In this document: positions 16,339-24,293 of the stretch, piece by piece
Numbering within the stretch: the stretch's first letter is position 1
Layout: each line of letters opens with the position of its first letter
From: Planifilum sp021793745
Lineage (GTDB): Bacteria > Bacillota > Bacilli > Thermoactinomycetales > DSM-44946
Reading direction: 5' to 3'
NCBI GenBank assembly: GCA_937983105.1
Contig: CALKAM010000022.1
Location: 7,041-71,040, forward strand
DNA length: 64,000 bases
Program-made: the position numbers and the translations under genes
Notes under the pieces: model-generated
Seen by the model: only the letters and a program-made list of their open reading frames with translations
The model's database searches: none
Told to the model about the DNA's origin: nothing

Positions 16339-17535
16339 ATGTCCGAAGGGAAGGGACCGCTGGAGGGCATCAAGGTGGTGGATGTGTCCCGGGTGCTGGC
16401 CGGACCCTTTTGCACGATGATCCTGGGGGATCTGGGGGCCGAGGTGATCAAGGTGGAAGCGCCGGGGGGCAGCGACGAGACCCGGGGATGGGGTCCGCCG
16501 GATGCCGCCGGGGAGAGCGCCTATTATCTCTGCGCCAATCGAAATAAGAGAGGGATCACCCTCGATTTGAAGAAGGAGGAGGGAAAGCGGATCTTTCTCC
16601 GGCTCATCCGGGACGCCGATGTGCTGGTGGAGAACTTCAAGGTGGGGACGCTGGCCCGAATGGGACTGGCTCCCGAGCGGCTCAGAGAGATCAATCCCCG
16701 TCTGGTGGTGGCGGAAATCACCGGGTTCGGCCAGACCGGCCCCCTTTCCTCCTTGCCCGGTTACGACTTTATCATTCAGGCTCTGGGCGGCCTGATGAGC
16801 ATCACGGGAAGCGAAAAGAGCGGGCCGGTGAAGGTGGGGGTGGCCATCGTCGACGTGCTGGCCGGATTGTACGCGGCCCTCGGGATCCTTGCCGCCCTCC
16901 ACGAGCGGGAGCGGTCCGGAGAGGGACAGATCGTGGATACCGCTCTGCTTGACGTGTGCGTAGCCTCCCTGGCGAATGTGGCCAGCAACTACCTGGTAGG
17001 TGGCCAGGTGGCAAAACGCCTGGGGAACGCCCATCCCAACATCGTTCCCTATCAATCCTTTCGCGCCGCCGATCAGGAAATGGTGATCGCCGTGGGCAAT
17101 GACCGCCAGTTCGCCAAACTGGCGGAGCTGGTGGGGAGACCGGAACTGGCGAAAGAACCCCGCTTTGCCACCAACCGGAATCGCTTGGCCCACCGGGAGG
17201 AACTGACGGAGATCCTGCAGGGGATCTTTGAAACCCGTCCCGCCGGCGCGTGGATGGCCCTGTTGCAGAAGGCGGGCATTCCCTGCGCGCCGATTCAAAG
17301 CGTCGATCAGGTTTTCAGCCATCCCCAGGTGGAGGCCCGGGAGATGGTGGTCGAGATGTCCCATCCCACCGCGGAGCGGGTGAAGTTGGTGGGCAGCCCA
17401 CTCAAACTGTCCCGCACGCCGGTCACCTATCGCCGGCATCCGCCCCGGGCCGGGGAGCACACGGAGGAGGTGCTGGTGGAGTTGGGTTATTCGCAGGAGG
17501 AGATCCAAAGGCTGAAGCGGGAGCGTGTGATCTGA
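16339..17535 (+). CDS. CaiB/BaiF-type (family III) CoA-transferase
   Basis: The 398-residue protein begins with LEGIKVVDVSRVLAGPFC and contains GDLGAEVIKVEAPGGSDETR, both typical of family III CoA-transferases. The conserved catalytic Asp lies in the ALLDVCVASLAN stretch (about residue 205-215). These enzymes move CoA between carboxylic acids. ATG 16339 follows GGGAGGAGGGG. The acyl-CoA dehydrogenase gene starts 60 nt downstream, so the pair probably activates and then oxidises a short-chain acid; the identity of the acid is unknown. Confidence 0.93.
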   Translation: MSEGKGPLEGIKVVDVSRVLAGPFCTMILGDLGAEVIKVEAPGGSDETRGWGPPDAAGESAYYLCANRNKRGITLDLKKEEGKRIFLRLIRDADVLVENFKVGTLARMGLAPERLREINPRLVVAEITGFGQTGPLSSLPGYDFIIQALGGLMSITGSEKSGPVKVGVAIVDVLAGLYAALGILAALHERERSGEGQIVDTALLDVCVASLANVASNYLVGGQVAKRLGNAHPNIVPYQSFRAADQEMVIAVGNDRQFAKLAELVGRPELAKEPRFATNRNRLAHREELTEILQGIFETRPAGAWMALLQKAGIPCAPIQSVDQVFSHPQVEAREMVVEMSHPTAERVKLVGSPLKLSRTPVTYRRHPPRAGEHTEEVLVELGYSQEEIQRLKRERVI

Positions 17536-17595
17536 CCGGGCACACCCCTGGCAGGAGAGGGGTTGCATCAAACTTTTCATCGGGAGGCGTCCAGG

Positions 17596-18792
17596 ATGTT
17601 CGATTTCTCCTATTCCGAAGAGCAGTTGGCGGTCAAAAAGATGGTGCGCAAGTTTGTGGACAAGGAGATTATTCCCCATATTCAGGAGTGGGATGCCAAA
17701 CAGCATTTTGAGACGAGCCTGCTCACCAAGCTGGCCGATCTGGGGCTGATGGGCGTTTGCATCCCGGAAAAATACGGTGGACAGGGGATGGATTACAACA
17801 CGTTGGCCATCGTCTGCGAGGAACTGGAGCGGGGGGACACCGCCTTCCGCACCGCCGTTTCCGTGCATACCGGGTTGAACAGCCTCACCCTGCTGCAGTG
17901 GGGGAATGAGTTTCAAAGGGAGAAATACCTGATTCCCCAGGCCAAGGGGGAGAAGATCGGGGCCTACGGCCTTACCGAACCCAACGCGGGTTCCGATGTG
18001 GCGGCGATTCAGACCCGGGCGGTTCGGGACGGCGACCATTACATCCTGAACGGCAGCAAAACCTGGATTTCCCTCTGCGATGTGGCGGATCACTTTCTGA
18101 TCTTCGCCAAGACGGATCCGGAGGCGGGACACCGCGGCATCTCCTGTTTTATCGTGGAGCGGACCTTCCCGGGAGTGTCGACCCGCGGCTTTAAGGACAA
18201 ACTGGGCATCCGTGCGGGAAACACGGGGGAAGTGATCTTGGAGGAGGTGCGGGTGCCGGCGGAAAACCGGTTGGGCGAAGAGGGAGAAGGGTTCAAAATT
18301 GCCATGTCGGCGCTGGACAACGGCCGGTTTACCGTGGCTGCCGGAGCGGTGGGGCTGACCGAAGCCTGCATCGAGGCCAGCGTCAAGTACGCGAAGGAAC
18401 GGGAAACCTTCGGCAAGCCGATCGGCCGGCACCAATTGGTTCAGCAGATGATCGCCAAAATGGTGGCCGGTTATGAGGCGGCCCGGCTGCTGGTTTACCG
18501 GGTCGGTTGGATGAAAAATCAGGGCATGCGAAATACCCGGGAGGTGTCCTTGGCCAAGTGGTTCGCCTGTGATGTGGCCTTCCAGGCTGCCGTCGACGCC
18601 GTCCAGATCCACGGAGCCAACGGTTATTCCCATGAATTTCCCGTGGAGCGATACCTTCGAAATGCCAAAGCCCCCGTCATTTACGAGGGAACCCGGGAGA
18701 TCCACCAGATCATGCAAGGGGAGTATGCCCTGGGATATCGGAGGGACAAACCGCTCCGCAGAAACCTGCCCCAATGGCCCTTTGAGGAATGA
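17596..18792 (+). CDS. Acyl-CoA dehydrogenase
   Basis: The 398-residue flavoenzyme has the ACAD signatures: YGLTEPNAGSDVAA near residues 120-135, LGIRAGNTGEV near 200, and VQIHGANGYSHEFPVERYLR near 335-355. The catalytic Glu is in VIYEGTREIHQIMQG near residue 362-376. Placement of the Glu fits short-chain (butyryl/glutaryl-like) ACADs. ATG 17596 is chosen over an in-frame ATG at 17563 because GGGAGGCG precedes it and the FDFSYSEEQ start is typical. It works in the membrane-linked electron-transfer-flavoprotein route; the ETF genes are not in the window. Confidence 0.93.
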   Translation: MFDFSYSEEQLAVKKMVRKFVDKEIIPHIQEWDAKQHFETSLLTKLADLGLMGVCIPEKYGGQGMDYNTLAIVCEELERGDTAFRTAVSVHTGLNSLTLLQWGNEFQREKYLIPQAKGEKIGAYGLTEPNAGSDVAAIQTRAVRDGDHYILNGSKTWISLCDVADHFLIFAKTDPEAGHRGISCFIVERTFPGVSTRGFKDKLGIRAGNTGEVILEEVRVPAENRLGEEGEGFKIAMSALDNGRFTVAAGAVGLTEACIEASVKYAKERETFGKPIGRHQLVQQMIAKMVAGYEAARLLVYRVGWMKNQGMRNTREVSLAKWFACDVAFQAAVDAVQIHGANGYSHEFPVERYLRNAKAPVIYEGTREIHQIMQGEYALGYRRDKPLRRNLPQWPFEE

Positions 18793-18921
18793 GACGGGGA
18801 TTTCCCTTTTCTTGCCCGCCCTTCGAGGCGGGTCTTGCAGTGGCTACGCCCTTGACAAAGGGGCGGGGGTGGTTTATCGAAGGGGTGGAGGCCGGCAGGC
18901 TTGAAAGGGGGGAGCTGCAGG

Positions 18922-19254
18922 GTGAAAACGATTATGCTGGCGGGACATGCCAAGCTGCCCCAGGGAATGGCCGCCAAAAGCGTGTTTGAGACCTTGACGA
19001 TCACGGCGGAGATCGACCGGAAATACGGGGTGATCGTCCGGGCCTCCTGCACGCTGGCCACCGGCCACGCCCAGGGGTTTATCGGTGAGTTGTTAAAGGG
19101 TTACAGTTTGCTGGACGGAATCGATCCGATCCTCGATGCGATCAAGGAAGCCTATCACGGCAAGGCCAAGCAGGCCCTCCTCGCTGCAGCGAAGGACTTG
19201 TACGGGCAGTTTTTGCTGTACCGAGAAAAACAAGGGGAACAAGCGCGCTTGTGA
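18922..19254 (+). CDS. DUF3870 domain protein
   Basis: The 110-residue protein contains the DUF3870 core: GHAKLPQGMAAKSVFETLTI, then KYGVIVRASCTLATGHAQ and LLKGYSLLDGIDPI. The family function is unknown. It starts with GTG 18922, 7 nt after GGGGGAG, and lies 130 nt after the acyl-CoA dehydrogenase in the same direction, so it may belong to that operon. No signal peptide or membrane segment is visible. Confidence 0.8.
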   Translation: MKTIMLAGHAKLPQGMAAKSVFETLTITAEIDRKYGVIVRASCTLATGHAQGFIGELLKGYSLLDGIDPILDAIKEAYHGKAKQALLAAAKDLYGQFLLYREKQGEQARL

Positions 19255-19389
19255 AAGGCAAACCTCCAGCGGAAGGGAAGTGACGATCGGAGAACAGGAC
19301 GTCACTTTACGAGGGACAGACGATGGCGGAAGGAGGTGATCGGTGGAGGTAGCATCAGCGGGAGCGGGGTTAGGCTCCGTCGATGCTCC

Positions 19390-19608
19390 TCAGGCGAGAA
19401 GCGGTTCGAGGGGTTCCTCACCCTCGGCCCTTTGATTTTCTAGCAGGCGCACGGCATCATTGATGGGAAAAATATCGATCAGTTCGCCGTGCTCATTCAT
19501 CAACCGGTAGTTCAGGGAAGAGCCGACCCGTTGAACCTCATAATTCCCAATCCGAATGCGGGCAGAACCCTGGAGACTCATCAGCTGCCGGCGGATCGCG
19601 ATTTTCAT
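19390..19608 (-). CDS. Small hypothetical protein (72 aa)
   Basis: I do not recognise this protein. It is basic at the N-terminus (KIAIRRQLMSLQG), has a beta-rich middle (IRIGNYEVQRVGSSLNYRLM) and an acidic tail. ATG 19608 is preferred to ATG 19614 because GGGAGGA lies 6 nt before the former and only touches the latter. It is convergent with DUF3870 and divergent from a doubtful short frame at 19657. Confidence 0.5.
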   Translation of the reverse strand: MKIAIRRQLMSLQGSARIRIGNYEVQRVGSSLNYRLMNEHGELIDIFPINDAVRLLENQRAEGEEPLEPLLA

Positions 19609-19656
19609 ACGCATTCCTCCCTTTTTTCATCGATTTGCTTTTTGGAGGCGGAATAG

Positions 19657-19860
19657 ATGCAGGAGCAGCCATTCCGTTTACATTTTCACATTCCATATCG
19701 CACATGGTTCGACTCCTTCTCCCCGCAATTTTTTGACGTGCCAGTCATCCCGCTGCCTTCGGTAAATTCCATTCAAATCCGTCGCGATGGATCGCCTCCC
19801 AACCGCCATTTTCCATTTGGAGCGACGATGGGTGCGTTGTGCTTTGGAGAGGAGTTATGA
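19657..19860 (+). CDS. Doubtful small open frame (67 aa)
   Basis: ATG 19657 follows GGAGG (19644-19648) with 8 nt spacing, a good SD. The product (starting MQEQPFRLHFHIPYRTW) is aromatic-rich, without recognisable domain or membrane segment. Third-position GC is clearly lower than in the neighbouring genes. It may be a small real gene or chance. Confidence 0.3.
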   Translation: MQEQPFRLHFHIPYRTWFDSFSPQFFDVPVIPLPSVNSIQIRRDGSPPNRHFPFGATMGALCFGEEL

Positions 19861-20161
19861 AAATACAACGGGAACGATCGAAACATGAATGTTTATCCAA
19901 TCTCTGGGGGTTTATTGCTTTCAGTAATTATTTAACCGCAAAAATCTTTTTGTAAACATTGCTTTTTTATTACAAAACGTTGACACACCCCGGTCTGCGG
20001 GTTTCAAAAAAGAAAACCCCCCGCCACAGGGGGCGGGATTGCCGAAAAACGCGGGCGGGACGGCGTTTTCCTTCGGTTATCATCGCGCGAAAAACAGTCC
20101 CGCAGACGTGCCGGCAATCCGATGTCCCGGTCGGGGGGCTTTGGTTGAGACACGCGCGAAC
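19861..20161. other. A+T-rich intergenic stretch upstream of the rocD terminator
   Basis: No gene is visible. The left half is markedly A+T-rich and contains no obvious promoter pair or repeat. The right half holds the minus-strand terminator of rocD. Confidence 0.5.
20005..20038 (-). terminator. Intrinsic terminator of rocD
   Basis: Read on the minus strand, CCCGCC and GGCGGG pair around CCCTGT, then GGTTTTCTTTTTT follows. It lies about 120 nt after the rocD stop. Confidence 0.75.
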
Positions 20162-21355
20162 TCAGGCCGACAGGACCTTCCGGATCCGCTCCAGGGCCCA
20201 GTCGAGCTCTTCCCGGGTGATGGTGAGGGGTGGAGCGAAGCGGATTGTGTTTTCATGGGTCTCCTTGCACAGGAGTCCGGCTTCCGCCAGCCGTTCGCAA
20301 TGGGGGCGGGCCGGCTCGTGCAGCTCCATCCCGATAAAGAGCCCTTTGCCGCGCACTTCCTTGATGATCGGGTTTTCGATCTTGGAAAGTTCCGAGCGGA
20401 AGTACTCGCCCAGCTCCAGCGACCGCTCCGGCAGGCGCTCGTCCACGAGGACCTCCAGCGCGGCGGTGGCTACGGCGCAGGCGAGGGGGTTTCCGCCGAA
20501 GGTGGATCCGTGGGAACCCGGTTCGAAGACCCCCAGCACCTCCCGGTCGGCAGCCGTGGCGGAGATGGGCATGACGCCGCCTCCCAGGGCTTTCCCGAGG
20601 ATATAGATGTCCGGCTCGACCCCTTCCCACTCACAGGCGAACAGTTTTCCCGTCCGCCCGAATCCAGTTTGGATTTCGTCGGCGGCAAACAGGATGTGAT
20701 GCTCCCGGCACAACCGGTGGGCTTCCTTCAGGAACCCTTCCGGTGGGACGATCACGCCGGCCTCCCCTTGAATCGGCTCGATCAGAATCGCCGCGGTGTT
20801 GGGGGTGATCGCTTTCCGGAGGGCGTCGATGTCCCCGTAGGGAACCACCTTAAAGCCCGGGGTCAAAGGCCCGAATCCCCGCTGATACGCTTCGTTGGAG
20901 GAGAGGGAGACGGCGGTAATGGTCCTCCCGTGGAAGTTGTTCTCAAAGACGATGATTTCCGCCTGGTCCCGGGGGATGTGCTTCACATCGTACGCCCAGC
21001 GTCGAATCGCCTTAATGGCCGTTTCCACCGCTTCCGCCCCGGTGTTCATCGGCAGGACCATCGCTTTTCCCGTCAACTCCGCCACCTTTTGGTAGAACTT
21101 GCCCAATTGATCATTGTGAAAGGCGCGGGAGGTCAGGGTGATCCGGTCCGCCTGCTCCTTGAGGGCGGCGATGATCCGGGGATGGCGGTGGCCGTGGTTG
21201 AGAGCCGAGTAGGCGCTCAGCATGTCCATGTACCGGTTGCCGTCGGCATCTTCGACCCAGACGCCCTCTCCCTTGGAAAGGACGATCGGGAGAGGATGGT
21301 AGTTATTGGCTCCGTAGTGCTCCGTCAGTTCGATAATCGCTTCGCTCGTGGTCAT
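20162..21355 (-). CDS. rocD: Ornithine aminotransferase
   Basis: This 397-residue class III PLP aminotransferase converts ornithine and 2-oxoglutarate to glutamate-5-semialdehyde and glutamate in arginine/ornithine catabolism. Characteristic parts are NYHPLPIVLSKGEGVWVEDA, the NTGAEAVETAIKAIRRW cofactor region, FAADEIQTGFGRTGK, and YILGKALGGGVMP with the PLP lysine. The start at ATG 21355 sits behind AAGGAGG; a longer frame to 21385 lacks an SD. It is divergent from the SAM-riboswitch/metY unit. RocD-type Bacillus proteins are about 400 residues. Confidence 0.95.
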   Translation of the reverse strand: MTTSEAIIELTEHYGANNYHPLPIVLSKGEGVWVEDADGNRYMDMLSAYSALNHGHRHPRIIAALKEQADRITLTSRAFHNDQLGKFYQKVAELTGKAMVLPMNTGAEAVETAIKAIRRWAYDVKHIPRDQAEIIVFENNFHGRTITAVSLSSNEAYQRGFGPLTPGFKVVPYGDIDALRKAITPNTAAILIEPIQGEAGVIVPPEGFLKEAHRLCREHHILFAADEIQTGFGRTGKLFACEWEGVEPDIYILGKALGGGVMPISATAADREVLGVFEPGSHGSTFGGNPLACAVATAALEVLVDERLPERSLELGEYFRSELSKIENPIIKEVRGKGLFIGMELHEPARPHCERLAEAGLLCKETHENTIRFAPPLTITREELDWALERIRKVLSA

Positions 21356-21608
21356 GGTGTCCTCCTTTGTGAGAATGCTTCCCAATCACTTATCCACATT
21401 GTAGTCGGAAACGGCGGATGAAATCAATGATCGCCATAACGGCTGACAAATCGGTGCCTGAAGCGGGGCAAAACCATTTTCCCTCTTTTCCCATCAGGAT
21501 GCCTTGATCCGCTGCAAAACATAAGCCGTTTCCGCCGGGGAATCGGCGGCAACAACGCCTCGAAGATCCCATCTCAAAAAGTTGAATGGGATTTTTGAAA
21601 AAATATAG

Positions 21609-21637
21609 TTGACGGAATGCTGGGGAATTCGTATAAT
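21609..21637 (+). promoter_or_regulatory. Promoter of the SAM riboswitch/metY transcript
   Basis: TTGACG (21609-21614) and TATAAT (21632-21637) with 17 nt between. The leader begins near 21644. Confidence 0.8.
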
Positions 21638-21679
21638 TAAATACAAGTTTTCTGAGAGGAATGACAAGAAAATACGCTG

Positions 21680-21848
21680 TGCAGCACTCTTATCCAGAGC
21701 GGCGGAGGGACTGGCCCGATGAAGCCCGGCAACCCCGGATTTTTTCCGGAAGGTGCCAATTCCTGCGGAAACCATCGGTTTCCGAGAGATAAGAGGAGAG
21801 CGAGTATCACCAAGCCTCTTCTCCTGGATAAGAGAAGAGGCTTCTTTA
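21680..21848 (+). promoter_or_regulatory. SAM-I riboswitch (S-box) with terminator
   Basis: P1 is made by CTCTTATC (21687-21694) and GATAAGAG (21788-21795). Between them are the conserved AGAGCGGCGGAGGGACTGGC, GATGAAGCCCGGCAACC and AAGGTGCCAATTCCTGC elements of S-box RNAs. A terminator stem AAGCCTCTTCTC (21812-21823) / GAGAAGAGGCTT (21832-21843) follows. Its left arm can compete with P1 through the CTCTT sequence. SAM binding should shut off metY. Confidence 0.96.
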
Positions 21849-21869
21849 ATTGAAAAGGGGGATTTATCG

Positions 21870-23171
21870 ATGGCGGAAGAAAAGAATTATCGGCTGGAGA
21901 CGCTGGCGGTACACGGAGGACAGGAACCGGATCCCACCACCCTTTCGCGGGCGGTGCCCATCTATCAAACGACCTCCTACGTTTTTCGCGACACCGAACA
22001 TGCCGCCAACCTGTTTTCGCTGAAGGAGTTTGGCAACATCTACACGCGGATTATGAATCCCACCCAGGATGTCTTTGAAAAGCGGATCGCGGCGCTGGAG
22101 GGCGGCGTGGGGGCCCTGGCCGTGGCCTCCGGACAGGCGGCCATCACCTATTCCATCCTGAATATCGCCAAGGCGGGGGATGAAATTGTCTCCTCCAGCA
22201 GCCTGTACGGCGGAACCTACAACCTGTTCCACTACACCCTGCCGAAGCTGGGGATTACGGTAAAGTTCGTCGATCCCTCCGACCCGGAGAACTTCCGCCG
22301 GGCGATTACCGATCGGACGCGGGCCGTCTTCGGGGAGATCATCGGCAACCCCAAGATGGATGTGCTCGATCTGGAGACGGTGGCTGCCATCGCCCACGAA
22401 GCGGGAATTCCGCTCATTATCGACAACACCTTCGCGACGCCGCACCTGTGCCGGCCCTTCGATTTCGGGGCGGATATCGTCGTGCACTCCGCAACCAAAT
22501 TTATCGGCGGGCATGGAACGTCGATCGGGGGCGTAATCGTCGATTCGGGGAAATTTGATTGGACGAACGGCAAGTTCCCGGAGCTGACGGAACCGGATCC
22601 CAGTTATCACGGGATTTCCTACACCGAGGCGCTGGGTCCGCTGGCCTACATTCTCAAGGCCCGCGTGCAGCTGCTTCGGGATATCGGCGCAGCCCTGTCC
22701 CCCTTCAATTCCTTCCTGTTCCTGCAGGGGCTGGAGACGCTGCACCTCCGGATGGAGCGGCACAGTGAAAACGCGCTGCAAATCGCCCGCTACCTCCAGC
22801 GACACGACGCGGTGGAGTGGGTCAGCTATCCGGGGTTGGAGGACCATCCGTCCTATGAAAAGGCGCAGAAATATCTGCCCAAAGGGCAGGGCGCCATTCT
22901 CACCTTCGGAATCCGCGGCGGCCTGGAGGCCGGTAAGAAACTGATCGAAAACCTGAAGCTGTTCTCCCACCTGGCCAACGTGGGCGATTCCAAATCCCTG
23001 GTGATTCACCCGGCCAGCACCACGCACCAGCAGCTGACCCCCGAGGAGCAGGCGTCCACCGGGGTGACCCCGGATCTGGTCCGCCTGTCGGTGGGGACGG
23101 AGGCGGTGGAGGACCTGATCGATGACCTGGATCAGGCCCTCAAAAAGAGCCAGAGCGCCGTGGAAGTCTGA
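21870..23171 (+). CDS. metY: O-acetylhomoserine sulfhydrylase
   Basis: The 433-residue Cys/Met-metabolism PLP enzyme makes homocysteine from O-acetylhomoserine and sulfide. It has the RAVPIYQTTSYVF N-terminal segment, ASGQAAITYSILNI, and HSATKFIGGHGTSIGG with the PLP lysine; the length fits MetY rather than the shorter MetB/MetC. An open frame runs back to 21753 inside the riboswitch. ATG 21870 is the real start, with GGGGGAT upstream. The SAM-I riboswitch gives methionine-pathway control. Confidence 0.95.
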   Translation: MAEEKNYRLETLAVHGGQEPDPTTLSRAVPIYQTTSYVFRDTEHAANLFSLKEFGNIYTRIMNPTQDVFEKRIAALEGGVGALAVASGQAAITYSILNIAKAGDEIVSSSSLYGGTYNLFHYTLPKLGITVKFVDPSDPENFRRAITDRTRAVFGEIIGNPKMDVLDLETVAAIAHEAGIPLIIDNTFATPHLCRPFDFGADIVVHSATKFIGGHGTSIGGVIVDSGKFDWTNGKFPELTEPDPSYHGISYTEALGPLAYILKARVQLLRDIGAALSPFNSFLFLQGLETLHLRMERHSENALQIARYLQRHDAVEWVSYPGLEDHPSYEKAQKYLPKGQGAILTFGIRGGLEAGKKLIENLKLFSHLANVGDSKSLVIHPASTTHQQLTPEEQASTGVTPDLVRLSVGTEAVEDLIDDLDQALKKSQSAVEV

Positions 23172-23222
23172 TTCGAGCAAGCGATGGGTTCGATCCCATC
23201 CCCAAGCACCCAGACCGTTAAT

Positions 23223-23270
23223 GGGGCCGCGAACGCCTTGGCTGTGGGGCGAAAAGCGGCCCCCTTTTTT
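23223..23270 (+). terminator. Intrinsic terminator of metY
   Basis: GGGGCCGC (23223-23230) pairs with GCGGCCCC (23256-23263), followed by CTTTTTT. Confidence 0.7.
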
Positions 23271-23413
23271 GCCGAGCCGGGGTTTCACGGGCCGAATGAC
23301 ATTCAGGTGGGGCCGGCGGCGGAAAAGTCGCTCCGGTTTCGGAGTTGTCGATCTTCCGCCGCTCGGAAAGGGGATGCCGGATTTTTTTCCATTTTGATCG
23401 GAGGCGGAGGCTC

Positions 23414-23442
23414 ATGACGTGTGGCCGGACATGATGTACAAT
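23414..23442 (+). promoter_or_regulatory. Likely promoter of dcd
   Basis: ATGACG (23414-23419) and TACAAT (23437-23442) are 17 nt apart, about 40 nt before the gene. Confidence 0.5.
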
Positions 23443-23480
23443 TGGAGTAAAGAAAAGGGACGCAAAGGAGCAGTGTGACG

Positions 23481-24038
23481 ATGACGATTAAATCGGACAA
23501 GTGGATCCGCAAAATGGCCCTGGAGCACGGAATGATCGAACCCTTTGTCGATCGGAACGTGGGTAAGGGGGAGGCCGTCAGTTACGGCTTGAGCAGTTAC
23601 GGGTACGATCTTCGCGTCGCTGACGAGTTTAAGATTTTCCACAACGCCCTCCATACCGTGATCGATCCCAAAAACATCGATTCCAACTCCTTTGTCGATT
23701 TCAAAGGGGATGTGTGTATCATCCCTCCCAACTCCTTCGCCCTGGCGCGTTCCGTGGAATATTTCCGGATTCCGGAAAACGTCCTCACCATCTGCGTCGG
23801 TAAATCGACCTACGCTCGCTGCGGCATCATCACCAATGTGACGCCCTTTGAGCCGGGATGGGAGGGGTATGTCACCCTGGAGATTTCCAACACCACTCCG
23901 TTGCCCGCCAAGATTTACGCCAATGAGGGCCTCTGCCAGGTTCTCTTTTTCGAGAGCGATGAACCCTGTGAGGTTTCCTACCGGGCCAAGCAAGGCAAGT
24001 ACCAGAATCAACGGGGGATTACCCTGCCCCGGGTATGA
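23481..24038 (+). CDS. dcd: dCTP deaminase
   Basis: The 185-residue protein deaminates dCTP to dUTP for dTTP synthesis. It has the family segments IKSDKWIRKMA, SYGLSSYGYDLRV, CVGKSTYARCG with the Ser-Arg active-site pair, and GYVTLEISNTTPLPAKIY with the catalytic Glu. ATG 23481 is preferred, although a GTG 6 nt earlier is closer to the GGAG at 23467. It cannot be told here whether it is mono-functional or also a dUTPase, but the sequence is of the ordinary Dcd type. Confidence 0.93.
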   Translation: MTIKSDKWIRKMALEHGMIEPFVDRNVGKGEAVSYGLSSYGYDLRVADEFKIFHNALHTVIDPKNIDSNSFVDFKGDVCIIPPNSFALARSVEYFRIPENVLTICVGKSTYARCGIITNVTPFEPGWEGYVTLEISNTTPLPAKIYANEGLCQVLFFESDEPCEVSYRAKQGKYQNQRGITLPRV

Positions 24039-24158
24039 GGGCGTCGTTTCCGGCAACAGGGGGAATTTCCCTGCCTGTCGATCGGACGATCATGAAATTT
24101 TTCGGATGGGAAGAAAGGGAATTCCTTTTTCTTGTTGAAAAGAGTATAAAGATGGAAG

Positions 24159-24186
24159 ATCCCCTGCGGCAGGGGATTTTCTTTCC
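24159..24186 (+). terminator. Intrinsic terminator after dcd
   Basis: ATCCCCT (24159-24165) and AGGGGAT (24171-24177) form a perfect stem followed by TTTCTTTCC. Confidence 0.65.
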
Positions 24187-24293
24187 CTTAGACCCCGTTT
24201 TCCGGGGGGTGGATCGTCCGCTGGAAAAGCCCGCGATCCCCCGCATCAATTCGAAACCCGGCTTTTTCAGATTAAGAAGTGAGGAGGCATCCT

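Larger units (their letters stand above)
23172..23480 (+). other. metY-dcd intergenic region
   Basis: No gene is seen. The stretch holds the metY terminator (23223-23270) and the likely dcd promoter (23414-23442). The segment between them shows nothing recognisable. Confidence 0.5.

Noticed and set aside
21753..21869. N-terminal extension of metY into the SAM riboswitch
   Set aside because: The sequence is the riboswitch P4/P1 and terminator region; the family N-terminus starts at 21870.
23180..23220. tRNA-like T-arm (GATGGGTTCGATCCCATC) just after metY
   Set aside because: The loop is 6 nt rather than 7 in the best pairing, and no D-arm, anticodon arm or acceptor partner is present upstream; the bases before it are the end of metY.
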